64,000 nucleotides of DNA from Lacimicrobium alkaliphilum. Its GTDB lineage: Bacteria; Pseudomonadota; Gammaproteobacteria; Enterobacterales; Alteromonadaceae. The notes below the pieces were generated by a model. The model worked only from the letters and a program-made list of their open reading frames with translations. It was not told where the DNA came from and made no database searches. Position numbers and translations under genes: made by a program. The stretch spans positions 1-64,000 of the forward strand of contig NZ_NISX01000006.1 in assembly GCF_002591895.1 (NCBI RefSeq), in the 5' to 3' direction. Positions 1 to 11,025 of this stretch are shown here, in pieces. Position 1 is the first letter of the stretch, and each line of letters starts with the position of its first letter.

Positions 1-968
1 AAAAGGATGCTGACACCCAGTTGGAAGTTGCCTTGTCCGGGGGAGTGAATTTTGTCGATACGGCGGAAATGTATGCTGTTCCACCCAGCGCGGAAACTTA
101 CGGTGCAACTGAGCAGATCATTGGTAATTGGCTTGCAGCGAATCCTACCAGACGAAAAGATATCGTACTGGCGTCTAAAATTTCCGGGCCGGGCTTGCCA
201 TATATTCGCGATGGAAACGAAATCACTCCACAAGGTGTTAAACAAGCTGTGGAGGATTCACTTAAGCGACTGCAAACTGATTATATTGATCTTTACCAAC
301 TGCACTGGCCCAACCGGACAAGCCCTCATTTTGGCAGGCACTGGCCTGGCAGTGTTGAGTTTCTGGAAACTGATACTACGGCTCAGTCTCAGACTATGTT
401 GGAAATACTGGGCGCACTGAATGATTGTATAGAAGCGGGAAAGATTCGCTATTGTGGTCTGTCAAACGAAACGCCATGGGGGCTGAGTGAATACCTTCGC
501 CTTAGTGAAAAGCATAATCTGCCCAGAGTTGTTTCAGTACAGAATGAGTTTAGCCTGCTGCATAGTAAAGATTCGCCATATTTACTCGAGCACTGCATTC
601 GTGAAGATGTCAGCTATTTGCCCTGGTCGCCATTAGCCGGCGGAATGTTGTCGGGCAAATACCTTAATGGCGAGCGCCCTGCAGGGAGTCGATGGACATT
701 GTTACAACGCAACGGTCTGTTCAGAGATACCGTTCAATCTCAAAAAGCCGTGGCGCAGTATGTTGAGTTAGCCACAGATATAGGAATAACGCCCTCTCAA
801 CTGGCATTAAGCTGGTGCAAACAGGTTGAAGGAGTCACATCAGTGATTATTGGAGCGACATCAGTGGCGCAATTAGAGGAAAACCTGAAAGCGTTTAGCG
901 TTGAGCTTAGTCAAAAGACGCTGAAGCAGATAGAGCAGCTAATGCGCCATCATCCTTTACCATTTTAA
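1..968 (+). CDS. Tas-like aldo/keto reductase, 5' end outside window
   Basis: NAD(P)H-dependent oxidoreductase of the aldo/keto reductase fold. The reading frame is open from base 3, so the real start lies left of the window; a TTG at 21 is internal to the conserved N-terminus. About 321 residues are visible. Family features are GVNFVDTAEMY (the Asp and Tyr of the AKR active site), ASKISGPG with its Lys, and the second strand motif YIDLYQLHWP with its His. Together these give the Asp-Tyr-Lys-His tetrad. The insertion PNRTSP after LHWP and the motif AEMYAVPPSAETYG are typical of the E. coli Tas branch (about 346 aa) rather than of voltage-channel beta subunits. The C-terminal SVIIGATSVAQLEENL is the usual cofactor-binding end. 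The physiological substrate is not evident. The next gene is convergent, so it lies at the end of its transcription unit. Confidence 0.88.
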   Translation, partial: KDADTQLEVALSGGVNFVDTAEMYAVPPSAETYGATEQIIGNWLAANPTRRKDIVLASKISGPGLPYIRDGNEITPQGVKQAVEDSLKRLQTDYIDLYQLHWPNRTSPHFGRHWPGSVEFLETDTTAQSQTMLEILGALNDCIEAGKIRYCGLSNETPWGLSEYLRLSEKHNLPRVVSVQNEFSLLHSKDSPYLLEHCIREDVSYLPWSPLAGGMLSGKYLNGERPAGSRWTLLQRNGLFRDTVQSQKAVAQYVELATDIGITPSQLALSWCKQVEGVTSVIIGATSVAQLEENLKAFSVELSQKTLKQIEQLMRHHPLPF

Positions 969-999
969 CCAGGTAATTCAGATGGCGTGTAACGCTATG

Positions 1000-1800
1000 T
1001 TACTCGCCAACCTCTATGGGCTTCTGGGTAGGCTGCAACGCAGTTGGCGCTTTAATAATGTCTTCAAGGCTGTTTACGCGCAGCCCCACATCCTGAATAC
1101 TTTGCTGAACTTCTCGCAGTTTCGATCGTAACTCATCAGCCTGGCTACTCAGTTTAGGTTGCGCTGTAAGCATCTTTTCCATACTCACCTGCAGATTGTC
1201 CTGAGTATTCTGCAGCTTACTGAATTGCTCTTTGATGGCGGTGAATCGCGTGTCATTCATGGTGATATCGGAGGCCAGCAGGTTAGCTTTGTCCTGCAGC
1301 GATTGCTGTGTCTTATTCAGGTTGTCTAAAGTGTTATTTTGTGCGACCAGTTTGGCATTCAGATCCTGAATTTCTGACTGATTACGACGCCATGCTGATG
1401 CCCATAGTTTGTCCATCTGCTCCCAGAGTTCTTCGGATTTCTCTCCAAGCTCTCTGACTTTGACCTGCAGTGCCACAGTGGACTCACCAATCTCTTCTCC
1501 GGTATCCGACAGGCGTCTTTCCAATTCGTCTATGCGTTGTTGTGAAGAGAGCAACAGTTGTTGCTGCTGCTGGTTCTGATAATACAACCAGCCATTAGCG
1601 GATAATGCGCCTATTACAAGCACCAGACTGAGAACACCAATACCTTTTCCTCCGCTGCGACTGTTGTTTTCAGAGGATTTATCAGTCTCTGGCTTAACCG
1701 CCGCAGTTCTGGGCGTCTTGCTTCGTTGTTTCAGGTAAGCCTGACGGTCTTCCTGATCAAGCTGGATGGAGGGCATGTCATCTGGATTGTCTTTATTCAT
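1000..1800 (-). CDS. Uncharacterised single-pass membrane protein with long coiled coil
   Basis: 266 aa, function not recognised. The N-terminal 50 residues are polar and charged (cytoplasmic tail). One hydrophobic segment follows at about residues 53-73 (IGVLSLVLVIGALSANGWLY). The rest is almost entirely Gln/Leu/Glu-rich heptad sequence typical of an extended alpha-helical coiled coil, with a Gln run right after the membrane segment. A type II orientation with a periplasmic coiled coil is the simplest topology. The ATG at 1800 is the first in frame. It is convergent with the aldo/keto reductase and is preceded by fusA on the same strand, but a hairpin terminator at 1996-2024 separates them, so it probably has its own promoter. 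A scaffold role in the envelope is possible, but nothing visible proves it. Confidence 0.7.
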   Translation of the reverse strand: MNKDNPDDMPSIQLDQEDRQAYLKQRSKTPRTAAVKPETDKSSENNSRSGGKGIGVLSLVLVIGALSANGWLYYQNQQQQQLLLSSQQRIDELERRLSDTGEEIGESTVALQVKVRELGEKSEELWEQMDKLWASAWRRNQSEIQDLNAKLVAQNNTLDNLNKTQQSLQDKANLLASDITMNDTRFTAIKEQFSKLQNTQDNLQVSMEKMLTAQPKLSSQADELRSKLREVQQSIQDVGLRVNSLEDIIKAPTALQPTQKPIEVGE

Positions 1801-1995
1801 AAGGGCTCTTCTAGGATTTGCAGCTTCCCATAGAGTACCTAAAAAAGCAGCCTATCAAAAGCATATAGATGCATATTGCGGCGCATTCATACACTGACCA
1901 TCAGGATGAACCGGAAATGCTGTCCGTTTGCGGGTTCTTCGTTACAGATGAGGGGGGATTGCGATGAAAATCAGAGGATTTTTGCGTGGATATAG

Positions 1996-2024
1996 AAAAG
2001 CCCCGGACTGGCGGGGCTTTTTTT
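1996..2024. terminator. Bidirectional hairpin terminator downstream of fusA
   Basis: GCCCCG and CGGGGC arms (2000-2005 and 2012-2017) enclose a 6-nt loop. T7 lies on the right and A4 on the left. It sits 18 nt past the EF-G stop codon. The longer T-run is on the plus strand, so it is probably weaker in the fusA direction. Confidence 0.75.
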
Positions 2025-2042
2025 GTGCTTTAACAAATATGC

Positions 2043-4130
2043 CTATTTTTTGGCGTTTCTTTCTTTCACTTCTTCAATAACCTTCTCAGCAACATTCTGA
2101 GGACAAGGCATGTAGTGAGAGAATTCCATCGAGAACTGACCACGACCTGAAGTCATAGTACGAAGTTGGCCGATATAACCAAACATCTCTGACAGAGGAA
2201 CATCAGCTTTGATACGCACACCAGTAGCGCCGGCTTCCTGATCTTTGATCATGCCACGACGACGGTTAAGGTCACCGATAACATCACCCACATTGTCTTC
2301 AGGAGAGAACACATCGACTTTCATAATGGGTTCAATTAACTGAGGACCTGCTTTTGGAATTGACTGACGGAAAGCGCCTTTGGCGGCAATCTCGAAGGCC
2401 ACTGCGGAGGAGTCAACAGCGTGGAAGCCACCATCATACAGTTCAATCTCTACGTCCAGTACAGGGAAGCCTGCCAACACGCCGGTTTCCATCATACCTT
2501 TGAAACCCTTCTCGATGGCCGGGAAGAATTCTTTAGGTACGTTACCGCCCACAACACTTGAGGTGAAATTGAAGCCTGAGCCGGGTTCACCGGGCTTGAT
2601 ACGATAGTCAATTTTACCGAACTGACCAGAACCACCAGATTGTTTCTTATGAGTGTAAGAATCTTCAATCTGCTGTGTAATCGTCTCACGGTAGGCTACC
2701 TGTGGCTGACCTACTTCGAGTTCTACACCATAGGTACGCTTGAGGATATCCACCTTAATGTCCAGGTGTAGCTCACCCATACCTTTAAGAATCGTCTCAC
2801 CGGAGTCTTCATCAGTTTCAACCTGGAAAGAAGGATCTTCTGCGACCATCTTACCAATGGCAATTCCCATCTTCTCTGTAGACCCTTTGTCTTTTGGAGA
2901 TACGGCTATAGAGATTACCGGCTCAGGGAAGATCATCGGTTCAAGAGTGCAGGGGTGTTTTGGGTTACACAGTGTATGGCCCGTTTGCACATTTTTCATG
3001 CCGACGATAGCCAGGATGTCACCAGCATGGGCAGAGTTGAGCTCTGTTCTGTCATTGGCGTGCATTTCCACCATCCGGCCAATACGTTCTGTCTTGCCAG
3101 TAGCAGAGTTGAGGATGGTATCACCCTTATTCAACGTACCCGAGTAGATGCGTATAAATGTCAGAGCGCCAAAGCGGTCATCCATGATTTTAAACGCCAG
3201 TGCACGCAGTGGCTCATCAACGGTTACTGTCGCGACTTCACCGGTCGGTTCGCCGGTTTCAGCGTCAGTCAGCTCCTGAGGATCAACCTCAGTGGGGCTG
3301 GGCAGGTAGTCAATTACTGCGTCCAGGATCAGCTGAATACCTTTGTTCTTAAAGGCAGAACCACAGAAAGTAGGGAAGAACGTCAGGTCGCGGGTACCTT
3401 TACGGATACAACGCTTCAGGTCTTCGATAGAAGGCTCTTCACCATCCATGTAGGCCATCATCAGGTCGTCATCCTGCTCAACTGCAGTCTCTACCAGAGC
3501 TTCGTGATACTCATTCACTTTGTCGACCATATCGGCCGGTACATCTTTGATTTCGTAATTTTCTGGCAGACCCGTGTCATCCCACACGTACGCTTTTTTG
3601 GTCAGGACATCGACTACACCAACGAAGTCCTCTTCGATGCCAATAGGCAGAGTCATTACCAGCGGATTAGCGGCCAGAACATTCTTAACCTGACTGACAA
3701 CGCGGTAAAAGTCTGCACCCATACGGTCCAGTTTGTTAACGAAGATAATACGGGCGACTTCAGAGTCGTTAGCATAGCGCCAGTTGGTTTCTGACTGTGG
3801 CTCAACACCACCAGAACCACAGAACACACCGACACCACCGTCCAGTACTTTCAGAGAACGGTATACTTCCACAGTGAAATCAACGTGTCCGGGAGTGTCG
3901 ATAACATTCAGGCGGTGATCTTTCCAGAAACACGTCGTGGCGGCTGACTGAATGGTAATACCACGCTCAGCTTCCTGTTCCATAAAATCTGTTGTTGATT
4001 CACCGTCATGTACTTCACCGGTTTTATGGATTTTACCGGTAAGTTTGAGGATACGTTCAGTCGTGGTAGTTTTACCCGCATCAACGTGGGCGAAAATACC
4101 GATATTTCTGTATTGGGATAAATCTGCCAT
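2043..4130 (-). CDS. fusA: Elongation factor G, EF-G2 isoform
   Basis: GTPase that drives ribosomal translocation and, with RRF, ribosome recycling in the cytosol. 695 aa from the ATG at 4130, which has an AAGGAA Shine-Dalgarno directly upstream; the longer frame to a GTG at 4142 would place that ribosome site inside the coding region. G-domain motifs are AHVDAGKT (G1, residues 14-21), ERGIT (switch II side), DTPGHVDF (G3) and [10 protein letters not shown] (G4). Domains II-V follow in canonical order, including the domain IV loop [13 protein letters not shown]. The sequence around G1 ([16 protein letters not shown]) matches the Vibrio/Alteromonadales EF-G2 paralogue rather than the E. coli str-operon protein. 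Consistent with that, rpsL, rpsG and tuf are not adjacent. Whether another fusA exists elsewhere cannot be seen here. Confidence 0.95.
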   Translation of the reverse strand: MADLSQYRNIGIFAHVDAGKTTTTERILKLTGKIHKTGEVHDGESTTDFMEQEAERGITIQSAATTCFWKDHRLNVIDTPGHVDFTVEVYRSLKVLDGGVGVFCGSGGVEPQSETNWRYANDSEVARIIFVNKLDRMGADFYRVVSQVKNVLAANPLVMTLPIGIEEDFVGVVDVLTKKAYVWDDTGLPENYEIKDVPADMVDKVNEYHEALVETAVEQDDDLMMAYMDGEEPSIEDLKRCIRKGTRDLTFFPTFCGSAFKNKGIQLILDAVIDYLPSPTEVDPQELTDAETGEPTGEVATVTVDEPLRALAFKIMDDRFGALTFIRIYSGTLNKGDTILNSATGKTERIGRMVEMHANDRTELNSAHAGDILAIVGMKNVQTGHTLCNPKHPCTLEPMIFPEPVISIAVSPKDKGSTEKMGIAIGKMVAEDPSFQVETDEDSGETILKGMGELHLDIKVDILKRTYGVELEVGQPQVAYRETITQQIEDSYTHKKQSGGSGQFGKIDYRIKPGEPGSGFNFTSSVVGGNVPKEFFPAIEKGFKGMMETGVLAGFPVLDVEIELYDGGFHAVDSSAVAFEIAAKGAFRQSIPKAGPQLIEPIMKVDVFSPEDNVGDVIGDLNRRRGMIKDQEAGATGVRIKADVPLSEMFGYIGQLRTMTSGRGQFSMEFSHYMPCPQNVAEKVIEEVKERNAKK

Positions 4131-4363
4131 GGTTTCCTTCACAAGTTAGGGAGAAAAAATCGCGCGCAAGTATACAGGAAATCACATTGGAAAACCTGCC
4201 TTCTTGATAAATATTGCGCAATTTTTGTCTGATTCTTCGGTTTCAGGCTGTTCTGATGCCAACATTGGGCCGCGTAAGGGGCTTGCTCAGAAACAGGTGG
4301 GGCGGAATTTAGCATATCTGCCGTTGGCTGGCTAAAGATTATGCAATTTAGTTTTATTCAGAC

Positions 4364-5388
4364 TCAGTTCTGCATCGGCATAACCCGGTTGCGGCCAAGT
4401 CGCTTGGCTTCATAGAGGAGTTTATCCGCCTGCTCGAGTAAATCACTTTTGCGCATATCTTTTTTGTACTCTGCGACGCCGAACGAGGCGGTGATACCGT
4501 TGAGTGTTTTCCCTGTACGCCTGTCGATCACGCTGACTTTCTCCATAGTACGGCGCATACTTTCCGCCTGATGAATGGCTTGTGAGAGTTTACTGGCCGT
4601 CATTAACACTGAAAACTCTTCGCCGCCAAAACGGTAAGGCACTGCATTGTCACGGCATGTATCCTTTATTCGTTTGGCGATAGCTTTAAGTACCCGATCA
4701 CCCATCTGGTGCCCGTACTGGTCATTAATAGATTTAAAATGATCGATATCAATCATAATCAGGCAGACCCCCTGTTCAGCCTCCATGGCGGCTATATCTT
4801 CATCCAGCACGCGGCGGTTGTATAGGCCAGTTAGTCCGTCATATAAGGCATCTTTCTGGCTCTCGGCCAACTGCCTCCGAAGTTGATCAATCTCTTTCTC
4901 GGCACTGGCCAGCGACGCGGTAAAATCAAGTGTTGAGCGCTTAATTTGCTGTGTTTCACGGACCATCTCCCGTACCAGCGTCATCACTTCTTCAACTGAC
5001 CAACCTTCCCGTTCTACCTTTTCCAGATCGGTCAGGCAGATGTCCATAGTATTTTTAAAGCTGTGCGTGTCCGAACGCGTATCGGTCAGTGATTGGGTTA
5101 GCTCAACCAGCATGGCTTCGAGTGACTGACGAAGCTGCCAGGTGCTGACTTCTTGTTGATCGGAAAGATAATTTCGGTGCAGTTCCTGTGCTCTGGCAGA
5201 GGAAAGAGGTCTGTCGTTTTCAATCATCTTATCGAGTTCAGCATTGAGCTCGTTACACTGTCCCGTGGCGTAGGTATACCACAGTGCGTAGTTAGTGGGG
5301 ATAGCAGAGATCTTGTGTTTGAGCAGCAGAGGAATGGTCTGCTTCAGGGTCTGAAACGATTTATCAATACTCTCGTCGCTGTCTGCCA
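4364..5388 (-). CDS. Diguanylate cyclase (GGDEF domain)
   Basis: Makes cyclic di-GMP from two GTP. The start is the ATG ending at 5389, with an AAGG ribosome site 7 nt upstream; the protein is 341 aa. Residues 1-100 contain the pattern IPTNYALWYTYATG seen at the N-terminus of a family of soluble bacterial GGDEF proteins. A helical, coiled-coil stretch follows at about 140-178, then the catalytic domain from about 180. The active-site loop is RFGGEEF (GGEEF at 255-259), and the metal-binding Asp lies in MIDIDHFKS. The product-inhibition site, normally RxxD five residues before GGEEF, reads RDNA, so feedback inhibition is probably weak. No membrane segment is present. It lies 52 nt downstream of the GAF/ATPase gene on the same strand and is likely co-transcribed, which suggests a local c-di-GMP circuit. 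Confidence 0.93.
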
Positions 5389-5441
5389 TACTTTAACCTT
5401 ATCTGAGGAGGCGGTTACAAGTTAAACTAATCATAACTGTT

Positions 5442-7697
5442 TTATTCCATGCCGCTGATAATTTGTACCTGGGCAATATCGGTATCACCTTTTAGTATCT
5501 TGTAGATACCATCCTGGGTGAGGGTTCGCATGCCATCTGTCATGGCTTGTTCTTTCATCAATGCCACCGAAGATTCCTTATATACCAGCGCGCGTAAATC
5601 CGGGGTCATCGCCAAGAGTTCATGTACCCCGGTGCGGCCTTTATAACCCGTTCCACCACAGGCATCGCATCCTTTACCCCTATGTAACATCAAAGGTTCA
5701 CTGAGGTCGATTTCATCCAGATATTCTTCTCCGTACTGGCGCTTTATAAACCCGATATCGGCATCAGTGGCCTGATAGCTTTCCTTGCAATTAGGGCATA
5801 AGGTTCGAATCAGACGTTGTGCCAGAATGCCCACACAGGCATCAGAGAAATTAACCGGGTCCAGCCCCAAATCCAGCAGACGGGTAATGGTCTCAGGTGC
5901 GGAGTTGGTGTGTAGAGTTGATAGCACCAGGTGACCTGTCAGAGATGCTTCAATACCTGCGTGGGCAGTCTCTTTGTCACGCATTTCGCCGATCAGGATA
6001 ATATCCGGATCCGCCCGCAAAAAAGCACGCAGGGCATTGGCAAAAGTAAAACCGATTTTGGGGCTGACCTGCACCTGCTGTAAACCAGCCTGAGTGATCT
6101 CTACAGGATCCTCTGCGGTCCAGATTTTCTTTTCCGGGGTGTTCAAATCCCCAAATACCGCGTGCAGGGTTGTCGTTTTACCTGAACCGGTGGGTCCCAC
6201 CACCAGAATGATGCCGTGAGGCTTTTTAATCATTTCTTTGATGGCTTTGCTGTTGCGTGGAGAAAGGTTGAGCTTCTCCATGGGCATGGCGCCGCCGGTG
6301 GCCAGAATCCGCATTACTACGCCTTCTCCGGCCACAGTGGGAATAGTCGCGACCCGCACTTCGACAATCTGGCCGGACATTTTTACTGCAAGTTTGCCAT
6401 CCTGAGGTACGCGCTTCTCAGCGATATTAAGATTCGCCATTATTTTTATGCGCGCTACCACGGCATTGTGGTGTGAAGCCGGCACCTGGGTGGTATCCCG
6501 ACACACGCCGTCTATTCTCATGCGCACCCGTGTTGGGCCGCTCTTTTCTGCATCGACGTGAATATCTGAAGCGTTTAGTTTTTTGGCATCATGCAAAATC
6601 CGGCTAACCAGACGCACCACTGCTGGCGCATCGTCAGACATTTCCTCCGTCTGTTCTTCAAGATCGTCACTGCTGGTGCCGATTTCATCAAGAATTTCAT
6701 CCATATCTCCCGGACCGGCACCGCCACCGGCGCTTTCACCCAGGTATTGCAGTACGGTATTGGGCAATGCCACACAGATGTCATAGCTGTCGATACCGAT
6801 TGCGCTCTCTATTTCCATTAACAGGGCCGCATTATTGGGCTCTGCCATCAGGATAATGGGGTTGTCTTCCACATCCGATATAACGGCTACAAAATTGCGT
6901 TTAAGGTATGAGAGGTTGAGTCTGCTGTCACTTTGATACAGCTGATACTTGTCCGGCAGGTACCCCATATAGGGCACCTGATAATGCACTGATAAAGCAT
7001 GGCCCAGTTCTTCATCAGCAATCCGGTATTCTGTGGTCAGGCGTTGTGCAAGCTGGCGTGGATCACGGCTGCTCTTCAGTAACTGTTCCAGATCTGCAGA
7101 GGAAATTAGCTGCTTGTGAACCAGATATTGAAATGGCTTATTAGTGCCACCGAGTTCATAGCGGAATTTATTTCCAAGCATGGTGGAGAGTTGATTGGCC
7201 AGATCGAGGTCTTCACTGATAAAATCGCCCCGCTTTTTATTGATCACCTGCATGACGCCAAGTAATACTCCGGCATTCATTATAGGAACACAGATAATGT
7301 TGCGGGTTTTAAAGGAGCTGGACTTATCAAACTTGTCGGCGAATTTAAGGCGGGGATGAATGGCGGCAAGCTCTTCCTTATTATAAGGATCTGATATCAG
7401 CAGTGGTAGCTGGCTCAATGCCACATAGCCTGCGATCGACTGCGGTGTAATCGGCACCTTAATTTCCCGTACTTCTTTGCCGGTTTTGAAGCGGGCCACC
7501 AGATCCTGGTGTTGACGACGTCTCTGGAAAATACTCATGCGCTCAGCAGCGAACATTTCCAGAATGATGGGTTCGAGCTTTTCATAGGCATCCATCAGTT
7601 CCTGATGGTTTTCCAGCAGTTGTTCAATTTGTTCCAGTTGCTGGTCGGCTTTAGTAGTCATCATAGTATCAGTGTTCTGCTCTACGTCAGTGCGCAA
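5442..7697 (-). CDS. GAF-domain GspE/PilB-family secretion/pilus ATPase
   Basis: Hexameric assembly ATPase of the type II secretion/type IV pilus class. 751 aa from a TTG at 7697, which has AGGA upstream; an in-frame ATG at 7664 is an alternative. Domains in order: GAF-like sensor about residues 30-185; degenerate MshEN/GspE N-terminal domain about 188-300; Gly/Asp/Glu-rich linker about 320-355; ATPase core with Walker A GPTGSGKTT (501-509), Asp box, Walker B DIILIGEMRD (565-574) and His box HLVLSTLHT. A four-cysteine zinc site is formed by CPNC (634-637) and CDAC (677-680). A GAF domain is not part of canonical PilB or GspE. Followed by a diguanylate cyclase, which suggests nucleotide-messenger control. 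It could power a pilus or secretion machine encoded elsewhere, or substitute for the pilB missing from the pil cluster at 23-27 kb. Confidence 0.87.
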   Translation of the reverse strand: MRTDVEQNTDTMMTTKADQQLEQIEQLLENHQELMDAYEKLEPIILEMFAAERMSIFQRRRQHQDLVARFKTGKEVREIKVPITPQSIAGYVALSQLPLLISDPYNKEELAAIHPRLKFADKFDKSSSFKTRNIICVPIMNAGVLLGVMQVINKKRGDFISEDLDLANQLSTMLGNKFRYELGGTNKPFQYLVHKQLISSADLEQLLKSSRDPRQLAQRLTTEYRIADEELGHALSVHYQVPYMGYLPDKYQLYQSDSRLNLSYLKRNFVAVISDVEDNPIILMAEPNNAALLMEIESAIGIDSYDICVALPNTVLQYLGESAGGGAGPGDMDEILDEIGTSSDDLEEQTEEMSDDAPAVVRLVSRILHDAKKLNASDIHVDAEKSGPTRVRMRIDGVCRDTTQVPASHHNAVVARIKIMANLNIAEKRVPQDGKLAVKMSGQIVEVRVATIPTVAGEGVVMRILATGGAMPMEKLNLSPRNSKAIKEMIKKPHGIILVVGPTGSGKTTTLHAVFGDLNTPEKKIWTAEDPVEITQAGLQQVQVSPKIGFTFANALRAFLRADPDIILIGEMRDKETAHAGIEASLTGHLVLSTLHTNSAPETITRLLDLGLDPVNFSDACVGILAQRLIRTLCPNCKESYQATDADIGFIKRQYGEEYLDEIDLSEPLMLHRGKGCDACGGTGYKGRTGVHELLAMTPDLRALVYKESSVALMKEQAMTDGMRTLTQDGIYKILKGDTDIAQVQIISGME

Positions 7698-7804
7698 GTC
7701 ATTCCTGCGGTTACATAAAAAGCTATGTTAGGTGGTTTCGGCACTCAAGGCCAATAGCATTAATACATGTTGCCATAAACAAAGCGATTTTTACTAATTG
7801 TGGG

Positions 7805-7832
7805 TTGCATAAAAAACCGACATAGGTATAAT
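7805..7832 (+). promoter_or_regulatory. Candidate sigma-70 promoter of the S10 operon
   Basis: TTGCAT (7805-7810) and a perfect TATAAT (7827-7832) are separated by 16 nt, about 160 nt before rpsJ. Nothing else upstream of the ribosomal genes is as good. The long leader that results fits the known S10 attenuation mechanism. Confidence 0.7.
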
Positions 7833-7922
7833 TCGCGGCCACTTGTCCTGAAGGACATGCGTTTTTACTCTGGTAACAGGTAAGAATGAACTACAAGGCC
7901 CCGATTGGGGGTCAGCAGTTTA

Positions 7923-8305
<383 letters not shown>

Positions 8306-8323
8306 CAAGAGAGGGTTTAAACA

Positions 8324-8962
8324 ATGGCGATTGGTATAGTCGGTCGTAAAGTCGGTATGACCCGTATCTTCACTGAAGATGGCGTGTCTATTCCTGTGAC
8401 TGTTATCGAAGCAACGCCCAACCGTGTGACTCAGCTCCGTACTGAGGAAAATGACGGTTATAAAGCGTTGCAGGTCACTGCAGGTACCAAGAAAGCTAAC
8501 CGCGTCAACAAGGCCGAAGCTGGTCAGTTCGCTAAAGCCGGTGTCGAAGCCGGGCGTGGTAAGTGGGAATTCCGCCTCAATGGTACTGAAGGTGAAGGCA
8601 TTGAAGTGGGCAGTGAAATCACTGTCGAAATCTTCGCTGAGAATGCCATGGTAGATGTAACGGGTACCTCTAAAGGTAAAGGTTTTGCCGGTGCGATCAA
8701 ACGTTGGAACTTCAGTTCACAGCGAATGACTCACGGTAACTCACTGTCTCACCGTGCTCCGGGCTCGATTGGTCAGAACCAATCTCCTGGTAAAGTTTTC
8801 AAAGGCAAAAAAATGGCCGGTCACATGGGCGCTGAGCGCGTGACGGTTCAGTCTTTGGAAGTGGTACGTGTGGATGCTGAGAACAACCTGCTGCTGGTCA
8901 GAGGTGCTGTTCCTGGTGCAACAGGTGGCGATGTAATCGTTAAGCCTGCGGTTAAAGCGTAA
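8324..8962 (+). CDS. rplC: 50S ribosomal protein L3
   Basis: Large-subunit assembly initiator that reaches the peptidyl transferase centre. 212 aa, colinear with the E. coli protein (209 aa), starting [16 protein letters not shown]. The [14 protein letters not shown] segment holds the glutamine that PrmB methylates in E. coli. The C-terminus VIVKPAVKA is conserved. The ATG at 8324 follows a GAGAGGG ribosome site. Second gene of the operon, 17 nt before rplD. Confidence 0.98.
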   Translation: MAIGIVGRKVGMTRIFTEDGVSIPVTVIEATPNRVTQLRTEENDGYKALQVTAGTKKANRVNKAEAGQFAKAGVEAGRGKWEFRLNGTEGEGIEVGSEITVEIFAENAMVDVTGTSKGKGFAGAIKRWNFSSQRMTHGNSLSHRAPGSIGQNQSPGKVFKGKKMAGHMGAERVTVQSLEVVRVDAENNLLLVRGAVPGATGGDVIVKPAVKA

Positions 8963-8979
8963 CGTCTGGGAGATTAGTG

Positions 8980-9585
8980 ATGGAATTAGTATTGAAAGAC
9001 GCGAACAGCGCTCTTGAAGTATCCGAAGCTACCTTTGGACGTGAGTTTAACGAAGCTCTGGTACACCAGGTAGTTGTCGCATATGGTGCAGGTGCCCGTC
9101 AGGGAACTAAAGCACAAAAGACCCGTTCCGAAGTTCGCGGTGGTGGTAAGAAGCCATGGCGTCAGAAAGGTACAGGCCGTGCCCGTGCCGGTACAATCCG
9201 CAGCCCAATCTGGGTTGGTGGTGGCCGTGCATTTGCAGCCAAACCTCAGGATCATGGTCAGAAAGTTAATAAGAAAATGTATCGCGGTGCAATTAAAAGC
9301 ATCCTGTCTGAACTTATTCGTCAGGAGCGTTTGATTGTTGTCGAGAAATTCGGTGTTGAAGCCCCTAAGACCAAAGAATTGGTTGCCAAGCTCAATGAAC
9401 TGAACCTCAATGACGTATTGATCGTGACCAAGGAGCTGGATGAGAACCTGTTCTTGTCAGCCCGCAACCTGTACAAGGTTGATGTCCGTGATGTGCAGGG
9501 TGTAGACCCGGTAAGCCTGATTGCATTTGAAAAAGTGTTAATTACTGCCGACGCAGTGAAGCAATTAGAGGAGGCGTTGGCATGA
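8980..9585 (+). CDS. rplD: 50S ribosomal protein L4 (operon autoregulator)
   Basis: Lines the exit tunnel with L22. In enterobacteria it represses the S10 operon at both transcription and translation. 201 aa from the ATG at 8980 (GGGAG 7 nt upstream); a GTG at 8977 directly before it is less likely because E. coli L4 begins MELVLKD, as here. The tunnel loop [20 protein letters not shown] is intact. The stop overlaps the rplW start by 4 nt (ATGA), indicating translational coupling. A leader hairpin compatible with L4 control lies at 7923-7969. Confidence 0.98.
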   Translation: MELVLKDANSALEVSEATFGREFNEALVHQVVVAYGAGARQGTKAQKTRSEVRGGGKKPWRQKGTGRARAGTIRSPIWVGGGRAFAAKPQDHGQKVNKKMYRGAIKSILSELIRQERLIVVEKFGVEAPKTKELVAKLNELNLNDVLIVTKELDENLFLSARNLYKVDVRDVQGVDPVSLIAFEKVLITADAVKQLEEALA

Positions 9586-9884
9586 TTAGTGAAGAACGTC
9601 TACTGAAAGTGGTGCTTGCGCCACATGTTTCGGAAAAGTCTACATTGGCTGCCGAGAACAGCAACACTGTTGTGTTCAAGGTACTTAAAGATGCCACGAA
9701 AGCTGAAATCAAACAGGCGGTTGAAAAACTGTTCGAAGTTGAAGTTAACGGCGTCCGCACCGTGAACGTAAAGGGTAAAACCAAGCGTCATGGTATGACT
9801 TTCGGCAAGCGCAAAGACTGGAAAAAAGCTTATGTTGAGCTTAAAGAAGGTCAGGACATCGACTTTGTCGGTGGCGCTGAGTAA
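9582..9884 (+). CDS. rplW: 50S ribosomal protein L23
   Basis: Protein at the tunnel exit and docking site for trigger factor and SRP. 100 aa, matching the E. coli length. It starts [20 protein letters not shown], with the conserved HVSEKST motif and the C-terminal [15 protein letters not shown]. It starts inside the end of rplD (4-nt overlap) and is followed after 15 nt by rplB with a GGGGG-rich ribosome site. Confidence 0.98.
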   Translation: MISEERLLKVVLAPHVSEKSTLAAENSNTVVFKVLKDATKAEIKQAVEKLFEVEVNGVRTVNVKGKTKRHGMTFGKRKDWKKAYVELKEGQDIDFVGGAE

Positions 9885-9899
9885 CAGGGGGATTAAGAT

Positions 9900-10724
9900 A
9901 TGCCATTAATGAAAGCTAATCCAACTTCTCCGGGTCGTCGCCACGTCGTTAAAGTGGTTAACCCAGATTTGCACAAAGGCGCGCCTTACGCTCCTTTGTT
10001 GGAGAAGAAAAGCAAGTCTGGTGGTCGTAACAACGGCGGTAGTATTACTGTTCGTCACATCGGTGGCGGTCATAAACAACATTACCGCATGGTTGACTTC
10101 AAACGTAACAAAGATGGCGTTGCTGCCAAAATTGAACGTCTGGAATATGATCCAAATCGCAGTGCAAATATTGCTCTGGTGCTCTATGCAGACGGCGAAC
10201 GTCGCTACATATTGGCACCTAAAGGCCTTAAGGCAGGTGACCCGATCCAATCTGGTTCTAATGCACCGATCAAGGCTGGTAATAGCATGCCGATGCGTAA
10301 TATCCCGGTGGGTACTACAATTCACGCCGTGGAAATGAAGCCTGGAAAGGGTGCCCAGATGGCACGTTCTGCAGGATCCTACGTTCAGATTCTTGCCCGT
10401 GATGGTGCGTATGTGACACTGCGTTTGCGCAGTGGTGAAGTTCGCAAGGTATTGGCTGATTGCCGTGCCACTATCGGGGAAGTCGGTAATGCCGAACATA
10501 TGCTGCGCCAGTTAGGTAAAGCAGGTGCCACACGTTGGCGCGGTGTTCGTCCTACCGTTCGTGGTGTAGCCATGAACCCGGTAGATCACCCGCACGGTGG
10601 TGGTGAAGGTCGTACCTCTGGTGGCCGTCATCCTGTTTCACCCTGGGGTAAACCTACTAAGGGCAAGAAAACCCGTAGTAACAAGCGTACCGATAAGCTT
10701 ATCGTACGTCGTCGTAATAAGTAA
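9900..10724 (+). CDS. rplB: 50S ribosomal protein L2
   Basis: Core large-subunit protein needed for subunit association and peptidyl transferase structure. 274 aa (E. coli 273). The conserved C-terminal [20 protein letters not shown] contains the histidine implicated in peptidyl transfer. The N-terminus is [19 protein letters not shown] and the C-terminus [13 protein letters not shown]. It lies between rplW and rpsS with short spacers. Confidence 0.98.
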   Translation: MPLMKANPTSPGRRHVVKVVNPDLHKGAPYAPLLEKKSKSGGRNNGGSITVRHIGGGHKQHYRMVDFKRNKDGVAAKIERLEYDPNRSANIALVLYADGERRYILAPKGLKAGDPIQSGSNAPIKAGNSMPMRNIPVGTTIHAVEMKPGKGAQMARSAGSYVQILARDGAYVTLRLRSGEVRKVLADCRATIGEVGNAEHMLRQLGKAGATRWRGVRPTVRGVAMNPVDHPHGGGEGRTSGGRHPVSPWGKPTKGKKTRSNKRTDKLIVRRRNK

Positions 10725-10739
10725 TAGCGAGGATTCACC

Positions 10740-11015
10740 ATGCCACGTTCTCTCAAGAAAGGTCCATTCATCGACCTGCACTTGTTGAAGAAGGTAGAGA
10801 CTGCGGTGGAAAAGAACGACAGAAAACCGATCAAGACCTGGTCGCGTCGTTCTATGATCATTCCCAATATGATTGGGTTGACCATTGCAGTCCATAACGG
10901 TCGTCAGCACGTACCTGTTTTAGTCAGTGACGAAATGGTCGGCCATAAGTTGGGCGAATTTGCTCCAACGCGTACTTATCGCGGCCATGTCGCAGATAAG
11001 AAAGCCAGAAGATAA
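10740..11015 (+). CDS. rpsS: 30S ribosomal protein S19
   Basis: Small-subunit head protein that contacts A-site tRNA and forms bridges with S13. 91 aa (E. coli 92), starting [20 protein letters not shown] and ending AHKLGEF-type sequence then ADKKARR. The GAGGA ribosome site is at the usual distance. It is followed by rplV after 10 nt. Confidence 0.98.
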   Translation: MPRSLKKGPFIDLHLLKKVETAVEKNDRKPIKTWSRRSMIIPNMIGLTIAVHNGRQHVPVLVSDEMVGHKLGEFAPTRTYRGHVADKKARR

Positions 11016-11025
11016 GGGGGAAATA

